In this document: in pieces, positions 52,808 through 57,407 of the stretch
How positions within the stretch are numbered: position 1 is the stretch's first letter
How the letters are laid out: each line of letters starts with the position of its first letter
DNA from: Candidatus Aegiribacteria sp. MLS_C
Lineage (GTDB): Bacteria; Fermentibacterota; Fermentibacteria; Fermentibacterales; JCC-6
Assembly: GCA_002030045.1 (NCBI GenBank)
Contig: LQBI01000006.1
Span: 1 to 57,407 of the forward strand
Length of the DNA: 57,407 bases
Direction of reading: 5' to 3'
The notes under the pieces: model-generated
What the model was told of the DNA's origin: nothing
Seen by the model: the letters and a program-made list of their open reading frames with translations, nothing else
The model's database searches: none
Program-made: the position numbers and the translations under genes

Positions 52808-53037
52808 ATTACCTGCCTGAAAGTTCAAATCCCTTGTTTCGTCGGTCTTGAGCAACAAGTATAGCACACCGGGAACGGTACCGGTGCCCCCGTCGGCCAG
52901 GCGGGCGGAAACCCGGACGCATGAACGGACTATCTTATTATGTTCGCCGGTGGCGGCTTCCCGATGCCCGCTCCAGGTGTACCGCCCAGTTGGCCACATG
53001 TATATTAAATCGAGACCAAGCGGAAGGCGGAGGTCCC

Positions 53038-53745
53038 TTGAAAAAGCCACTGATAGTGATCCCCACCTACAACGAGGTGGAGAACGTAAGGAAGCTGCTG
53101 CCAGTCCTCCTGGACCTGTCCCTGAAAGCTGATATCCTCGTGGTGGACGACAACAGTCCCGATGGCACCGGTGACGCCGTGCTCTCCTTTGGTGACACCG
53201 GAAGGGTGCACCTCCTCGGCCGTCCCCGGAAATCCGGGCTGGGACAGGCCTACATCGCCGGTTTCGGCTGGGCCCTGGAGAGGGAGGAATACGATCCCAT
53301 AATCCAGATGGACGCCGATTTCTCGCACAATCCCGAGAAGGTTTCGGAACTGGTGTCCGCCCTGAAGGACCATGACGTGACCATCGGGTCCCGATACTGC
53401 AGCGGGGTCAACGTCGTGAACTGGCCCCTGTCGCGCCTTCTCCTGTCCTGGTTCGCGAACAGGTACACGAAGCTGATAACAGGGCTTCCGGTGGAGGACG
53501 CCACCGGAGGCTTCAAGGCCTTCCGGCGGGAGGCCCTTTCGAAGCTGGACCTCGCCGATATCAAGTCCGACGGATACTCGTTCCAGATCGAGGTCACCTA
53601 CAAGCTCCACAAGGCGGGATGCTCAATAGGTGAAGTTCCCATCGTCTTCGTGGACAGACACGCCGGGACGTCCAAGATGACGAAAAGCATCGTATGGGAA
53701 GCCGTATGGATGGTTTGGCACCTTCGCTTCCCCTGGCTCTTCTGA
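53038..53745 (+). CDS. Polyprenol-phosphate mannosyltransferase-like GT2 enzyme (Dpm1 family)
   Basis: 235 residues from a TTG preceded by GGAGGT. GT-A motifs: IVIPTYNEVENV, ILVVDDNSPDGTGD, the QMDADFSHNP metal-binding DxD region, GSRYCSGVNVVNWP and DATGGFKAFRREAL, all Dpm1/DPMS hallmarks. No C-terminal membrane helices, so it resembles the soluble type. It makes a lipid-linked sugar for protein or envelope glycosylation; the partial membrane protein at the window end (PMT/GT39-like) could be a user of such a donor. Confidence 0.85.
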   Translation: MKKPLIVIPTYNEVENVRKLLPVLLDLSLKADILVVDDNSPDGTGDAVLSFGDTGRVHLLGRPRKSGLGQAYIAGFGWALEREEYDPIIQMDADFSHNPEKVSELVSALKDHDVTIGSRYCSGVNVVNWPLSRLLLSWFANRYTKLITGLPVEDATGGFKAFRREALSKLDLADIKSDGYSFQIEVTYKLHKAGCSIGEVPIVFVDRHAGTSKMTKSIVWEAVWMVWHLRFPWLF

Positions 53746-53758
53746 GGGTGGCGCCACC

Positions 53759-55999
53759 TTGACGGCCGTAATGCTGGCCGCATTCGTATTCGCAGCCCCT
53801 TCCTACCAGTGGGGCTTCCAGACATCCCAGTCCCACGTGAACGCCATAGTCGAAGGAGGTGACGGCACAATGTGGTGCGCCACCTCGGGCGGGATGGTCC
53901 GCTACGACCCCTCCGCCGGCTGGCTGGAATCACTCGCATATCCCGACGGACTTCCGTGGACCGGCGCCCTGGACCTGATACTGCAGGATTCTCTGTTCTG
54001 GGTGGCCACCGACGGCGGGGGCCTGGCGCTGGGGGACGGGACGGACTGGCAGGTGTTCACATCCTACGAGGGCGTTCCCGGCGGTGGCACGGTGTACGCA
54101 GTGCATTACGCCGGAGGGTACATATGGGCCGGGGCCGACGGAGGCCTCGCCCGAGGAGGTGACGGGGGCTTCATAGTCATAGACTCTGAGGTGACGGGAG
54201 GCGCTTTCGACGCCGGCGAGGTAACGGGTATGGACCACCTGGACGATACCATGTACCTGGCTACGGACGCGGGAGTCTACTCTCTCGATCTTTCAGGCAG
54301 CGTCTTCGACCCCTCGTCCTGGACCCTCTATCCGTCAACCGTCTCTCTGGGCATCCGCGGTATTCTGGCCCACTCCCCCGATTCGGTGTTCGGCTACGGT
54401 CCCGGCGGGGTCTCGCTCATGACCCCCTCAGGCTGGACAAGGCTGCTGGACTATTCGATGAGCCAGGATTCCGTGGTCACCGGCCTGCTGTTCACCGGGG
54501 ACGGTCTGCTTGCCTCGGCCAGGGTCGTGATCCGCTACACCGGCACAGGCTGGGAGCACTACGGTTCAGGTTATCCGGTGGAGAGCTACGGATCGTGCCT
54601 GCACGAGGCCCTTGGGCGCATCTGGTGCGGTTACGGGGTGATCGACGCCTCCTCCTCCAACGCCGGAAGAGGCCTCGGCTATCTCGAGGGCGGAGAATGG
54701 AAGGAACTGCCCGTTCCCGGAATGGGAGGGGCAAGCTGCTACCAGATGGCGGTGGAGGAAGGCAGGACCTACCTGGGCAGTCATCTGGTAGGGCTCATGG
54801 CGTACTATCCGGAGTACGGATGGACCCAGTTCAACAGGATGACGGCGGACATGCCCCGGGGTCTCCGCTGCTATTCGGCTGCCGTGACCGAGGCTTCCGG
54901 CGTCTGGACCGGCAGCTACCACTGGGGACTGACCTGGATAGGTGACGGGGGGACCTTTTCCACCGATGACGACACTGTTGTAACCTTCGTCTCCGATTCC
55001 CTTCCGGACCTGCCCCCGGAAGTGGTCCAGGTGCTCTCTCCGCTGCTGAACAACCAGGTCGTCATGCTGGCCGTTCAGGAGGGCGACCTATGGGTCGCCC
55101 AGGAGGCCTTCTGGCAGACCCCCGACGAGCCGAGCGGAATAGTCGCGGTCTCCGGGGACCCGGAGCAGGGCGGCCTCCAGTGGACGACCAGGACCGAGGC
55201 GGACGGACTTGCGGGAAAGAACGTCCGGAGGGTTTTCCCATGCGGTGGCGACAGCCTCTGGATAGCTTTCGCCTCAGGCGGGGGATGCCAGCTGCTGGTG
55301 CATGGAGGCGATCCGCTGGACAAGTCCGGGGACAGCTGGTACCCGGCGCCGGGGCAGGCCTACGACACTTCCTGGGGTCTCCCTTCGGGTGAGGTGTTCT
55401 GCTTCGCACGCGATGCGGAGGGTTCCGTACTCCTCGGGACCGGTAACGGTGTATGCGCATGGAACGGCAGCGTCTTCGTCGGGTCGGGGAACGTTCCGGG
55501 CTCGGTCAGGTCCATCGGAGTGGACGGGAGCGGCGCCGTCTGGTGCACGACAGGGGAAGCCATGTACCGTATGGACGATTCCGGTACCGCCGTCTACAAC
55601 GAGTCCAACTCCATCTACATACCCACCAGCAGGACGGAGAACGAGTTCAGCTTCCTCGACGGCGAGACCGGTACGCTGTACTTCTCCTCCCTGGTCGGTC
55701 TCTGGTCCGTCACACCCGGGAGCGTGTCCCATCAGGGACCGTCTCCCATCTTCTATCCCCAGCCCTATCTGCCTTCCGGCGGGGACCTCAGGATGTCCTG
55801 GTCGGGCTCGAGGGGTACAGTGAGGACAAGGTTCTTCACCGTTGCCGGAGACTATCTTGGAGAGAAGGAGGCATCCTCCTGGGATGTCTGGAGCTGGGAC
55901 GGTTCGCTGAATGGGGATGCGGTGGCTTCGGGAGTATATTTCGTGATCGTTGAGACGGACGATGGGACAACCACAGACAAGATTGCGCTGGTGAGATGA
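53759..55999 (+). CDS. Secreted beta-propeller protein with type IX sorting domain (PorZ-like)
   Basis: 746 residues from a TTG (GAGGGTGG upstream); an ATG at 53771 is an alternative. Short signal region (VMLAAFVFAAPS), then repeated propeller blades such as VNAIVEGGDGTMWCATSGGMVRYD, LFWVATDGGGLALGDG, YIWAGADGGLARG, FCFARDAEGSVLLGTGNG, typical of two-component-regulator-type propellers as in PorZ. The last ~80 residues (GGDLRMSWSGSRG to TTDKIALVR, with NGDAVASGVYFVIVET) form the sorting domain. PorZ works in cargo maturation in type IX systems, but generic cargo is possible. Confidence 0.65.
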   Translation: MTAVMLAAFVFAAPSYQWGFQTSQSHVNAIVEGGDGTMWCATSGGMVRYDPSAGWLESLAYPDGLPWTGALDLILQDSLFWVATDGGGLALGDGTDWQVFTSYEGVPGGGTVYAVHYAGGYIWAGADGGLARGGDGGFIVIDSEVTGGAFDAGEVTGMDHLDDTMYLATDAGVYSLDLSGSVFDPSSWTLYPSTVSLGIRGILAHSPDSVFGYGPGGVSLMTPSGWTRLLDYSMSQDSVVTGLLFTGDGLLASARVVIRYTGTGWEHYGSGYPVESYGSCLHEALGRIWCGYGVIDASSSNAGRGLGYLEGGEWKELPVPGMGGASCYQMAVEEGRTYLGSHLVGLMAYYPEYGWTQFNRMTADMPRGLRCYSAAVTEASGVWTGSYHWGLTWIGDGGTFSTDDDTVVTFVSDSLPDLPPEVVQVLSPLLNNQVVMLAVQEGDLWVAQEAFWQTPDEPSGIVAVSGDPEQGGLQWTTRTEADGLAGKNVRRVFPCGGDSLWIAFASGGGCQLLVHGGDPLDKSGDSWYPAPGQAYDTSWGLPSGEVFCFARDAEGSVLLGTGNGVCAWNGSVFVGSGNVPGSVRSIGVDGSGAVWCTTGEAMYRMDDSGTAVYNESNSIYIPTSRTENEFSFLDGETGTLYFSSLVGLWSVTPGSVSHQGPSPIFYPQPYLPSGGDLRMSWSGSRGTVRTRFFTVAGDYLGEKEASSWDVWSWDGSLNGDAVASGVYFVIVETDDGTTTDKIALVR

Positions 56000-56964
56000 T
56001 GCAGCTCAGGCAGGCGACCGAGGCCGACAGGGGTATCTGGACGGATTTCGTGCAGAGGTCGAACAACGGCACGATCTTCCACCTGCCGGATTTCCTCGAT
56101 TACCATCCCCTCGGCCGTTTCGAGAACCATCACCTGATCGCCGAGGACGGCGGCGGACCGGTCTCCGTGATACCCGGTGCCCTTTCCCGCAGGGATGACG
56201 GGATATGGTACAGGTCATACCCGGGCGCCTCCTACGGAGGCCCTGTCATCACCGACACCACCGGCCTGAAGAGCATCGAGAGGCTGCTGGACGCCCTCCT
56301 CGCCTACTGCAGGAAGCGCGGATGGAAGGGCGTCGAGATGACACCGCCCCCCATCGTGTACTACAGGAGACCCCACAACTACCTCGAGTTCGCCCTGCTC
56401 CAGAGGGGGTTCGGCTACAGGAAGAGGGAGCTTACGGCGGTGATAGACCTCAGCCGCCTCGGCGAGGAACTGAACCTGGGTTTCCGCTCCTCCGCCCTCA
56501 GGGGTGTCCGCAAGGCCCGCAAGAGCGGTGTGGAGGTAGTCGAGGAGCAGGATTTCAGGCTCTTCTACCCCGTGCTGGAGTCGAACCTCCAGCAGCGTCA
56601 CGGGGTCCGGCCCACCCATTCCCTGGAGGAACTCGAAAGGCTCCGGGACCTGGTCGGAGGGGACAGGATAAGACAGTTCGTCGCCGTACACGACGGCCGT
56701 GTGATGGCGGGTATGGTGATGTTCCACTGCAATCCCAGGGTCACACTCGCCTTCTACATATCCCACGACCGGGAGCACCAGGCGCTCAGGCCGGTGAACC
56801 TGGTCTACATGGAGGTGATAAGCTGGGCCAAGCAGATGGGGTATCACTACATGGACCTTGGCACCTTCACCCTTGACATGGAGGTCAACTACGGCCTCTG
56901 CAGGTTCAAGGAGTCCTTCTCCGCCAGGGGCATATTCAGGAACACCCTCTTCGGAACCGTTTAG
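55996..56964 (+). CDS. FemAB-like/GNAT-fold aminoacyl or acyl transferase
   Basis: 322 residues overlapping the previous stop (ATGATG). FemAB-type features: LRQATEADRGIWTDFVQRSNNGTIFHLPDFLDYH at the N-terminus; GYRKRELTAVIDLS and RKARKSGVEV in the middle; and AVHDGRVMAGMVMFHC, MDLGTFTLDMEVNYGLCRFKESFSA, the acceptor/carbonyl region of double-GNAT proteins. Members attach amino acids to lipid II or acyl/amino groups to glycans. Its place between a propeller protein and a membrane glycosyltransferase-like gene favours a role in envelope or exopolysaccharide modification. Confidence 0.65.
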   Translation: MMQLRQATEADRGIWTDFVQRSNNGTIFHLPDFLDYHPLGRFENHHLIAEDGGGPVSVIPGALSRRDDGIWYRSYPGASYGGPVITDTTGLKSIERLLDALLAYCRKRGWKGVEMTPPPIVYYRRPHNYLEFALLQRGFGYRKRELTAVIDLSRLGEELNLGFRSSALRGVRKARKSGVEVVEEQDFRLFYPVLESNLQQRHGVRPTHSLEELERLRDLVGGDRIRQFVAVHDGRVMAGMVMFHCNPRVTLAFYISHDREHQALRPVNLVYMEVISWAKQMGYHYMDLGTFTLDMEVNYGLCRFKESFSARGIFRNTLFGTV

Positions 56965-57407
56965 TGGAAAGGACCCCGGGAAGGACACGGAAGGCTGTCC
57001 TGCTGATATGGGCGGGACTCCTGGCGATGACCTTCAGCGGACGCATGTACTCCACGGACATACTCGCCCAGTACGAGGTGGCAGGCTCCCTCGCCGGCCT
57101 GCGCCCGTTCATGACGGTTTCCGGGGACCACGGATGGATCGTCGAAGGCAGGAGGCCGGGCCATTTCGTCCCGCATGCGCCGGGCTACTCCGTGCTGCTG
57201 GTCCCGGCGGCGCTGGCGGGAGAGGCCATGGGGCTCGAGGCGGGCAAGGTCGCTGCCGGTCTGGTGAACTGCTCCCTGAGCCTGGCACTGGTGGGTTTCT
57301 GGTACGGCGCCGCCAGGCGGAGGTACGGTGAGGTGCCCGTTCCCAGGTTCATCCTGGTGGCCGCGGGCAGCATGGCCCTGGTCTACGGAAGGATGAACTT
57401 CGACGTG
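56964..57407 (+). CDS. N-terminal part of a polytopic membrane protein, possible PMT/ArnT-like glycosyltransferase
   Basis: 148 residues from a GTG that shares a base with the upstream stop; cut by the window edge. First helix KAVLLIWAGLLAMTFSG, then a loop with TDILAQYEVAGSLAG, WIVEGRRPGHFVPHAPGYSVLLVPAALAG, and further helices (AAGLVNCSLSLALVGFWYGA, FILVAAGSMALVYG). The acidic residue after helix 1 and the long external loop resemble GT39/GT83-type transferases using polyprenol-phosphate sugars, which suits the Dpm1-like gene upstream. Tentative without the rest. Confidence 0.5.
   Translation, partial: MERTPGRTRKAVLLIWAGLLAMTFSGRMYSTDILAQYEVAGSLAGLRPFMTVSGDHGWIVEGRRPGHFVPHAPGYSVLLVPAALAGEAMGLEAGKVAAGLVNCSLSLALVGFWYGAARRRYGEVPVPRFILVAAGSMALVYGRMNFDV

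Overview
The window reads as chromosomal DNA of an anaerobic, hydrogen-metabolising, diderm bacterium with a GC content of roughly 60% and heavy use of AGG/AGA arginine codons. Supporting signs are a NiFe hydrogenase/heterodisulfide-reductase operon, an [FeFe]-hydrogenase maturase (HydF), an oxygen-detoxification operon typical of strict anaerobes, Omp85- and PorV-type outer-membrane proteins, lipoproteins, and large secreted proteins ending in the ~85-residue sorting domain used by type IX secretion. Together these point to the FCB side of the bacterial tree, and the gene style resembles Candidatus Fermentibacterota (Hyd24-12). That placement is inference, not proof.

Layout. 1-400: the 3' end of a site-specific recombinase that runs into an antisense initiator tRNA gene, the scar of an element integrated in tRNA-fMet. 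456-9637 (minus): a nine-gene operon, protease-hdrC-hdrB-hdrA-mvhD-frdB-like-frdA-like-mvhG-mvhA. 9675-14235 (minus): a HhH/metallo-beta-lactamase protein, two sugar-type ABC permeases, a small exported protein, a PorV-like barrel and a lipoprotein. 14293-21500: mixed genes, including a repeat protein, a radical SAM enzyme, a glycosyltransferase, lexA, two HAD phosphatases, a DUF89 phosphatase and a small secreted protein. 21619-29694: a gingipain-type (C25) protease, a low-GC secreted protein, a phosphoesterase, an ABC-F ATPase and a MATE exporter. 29716-33777 (minus): hydF followed by three envelope proteins.

33897-41010 is the accessory part. A tRNA-Ser(GCT) is followed by a visibly AT-richer island bounded by two inverted copies of an ungapped 111-bp repeat (87% identical by hand count). 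It holds a truncated FG-GAP protein and a four-gene operon: an AbiEi-like winged-helix protein, an AbiEii nucleotidyltransferase, an Mre11/SbcD-like nuclease and a Rad50/SbcC-like ATPase. This is the best candidate for an undescribed defence system here.

41104-57407 returns to host-like composition: a second B12-type radical SAM enzyme, a serpin, then a Fur/PerR-led operon (Fur, rubrerythrin, two ferritin-like proteins, superoxide reductase, ferritin, flavodiiron protein, flavin reductase-rubredoxin fusion) behind a promoter with two palindromes. It continues with a 54-bp tandem hairpin repeat between convergent genes, XdhC and adenosine deaminase, an Omp85-like protein, and a surface/lipid-glycosylation cluster (Dpm1-like GT2, propeller protein with sorting domain, FemAB-like transferase, partial membrane protein).

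How it fits together: H2 oxidation or production by Mvh/Hdr, possibly coupled to a fumarate-reductase-like module, would supply low-potential electrons; rubredoxin- and flavin-based proteins would dispose of O2, peroxide and superoxide; and a type IX-like secretion system would export proteases and adhesive or propeller proteins.
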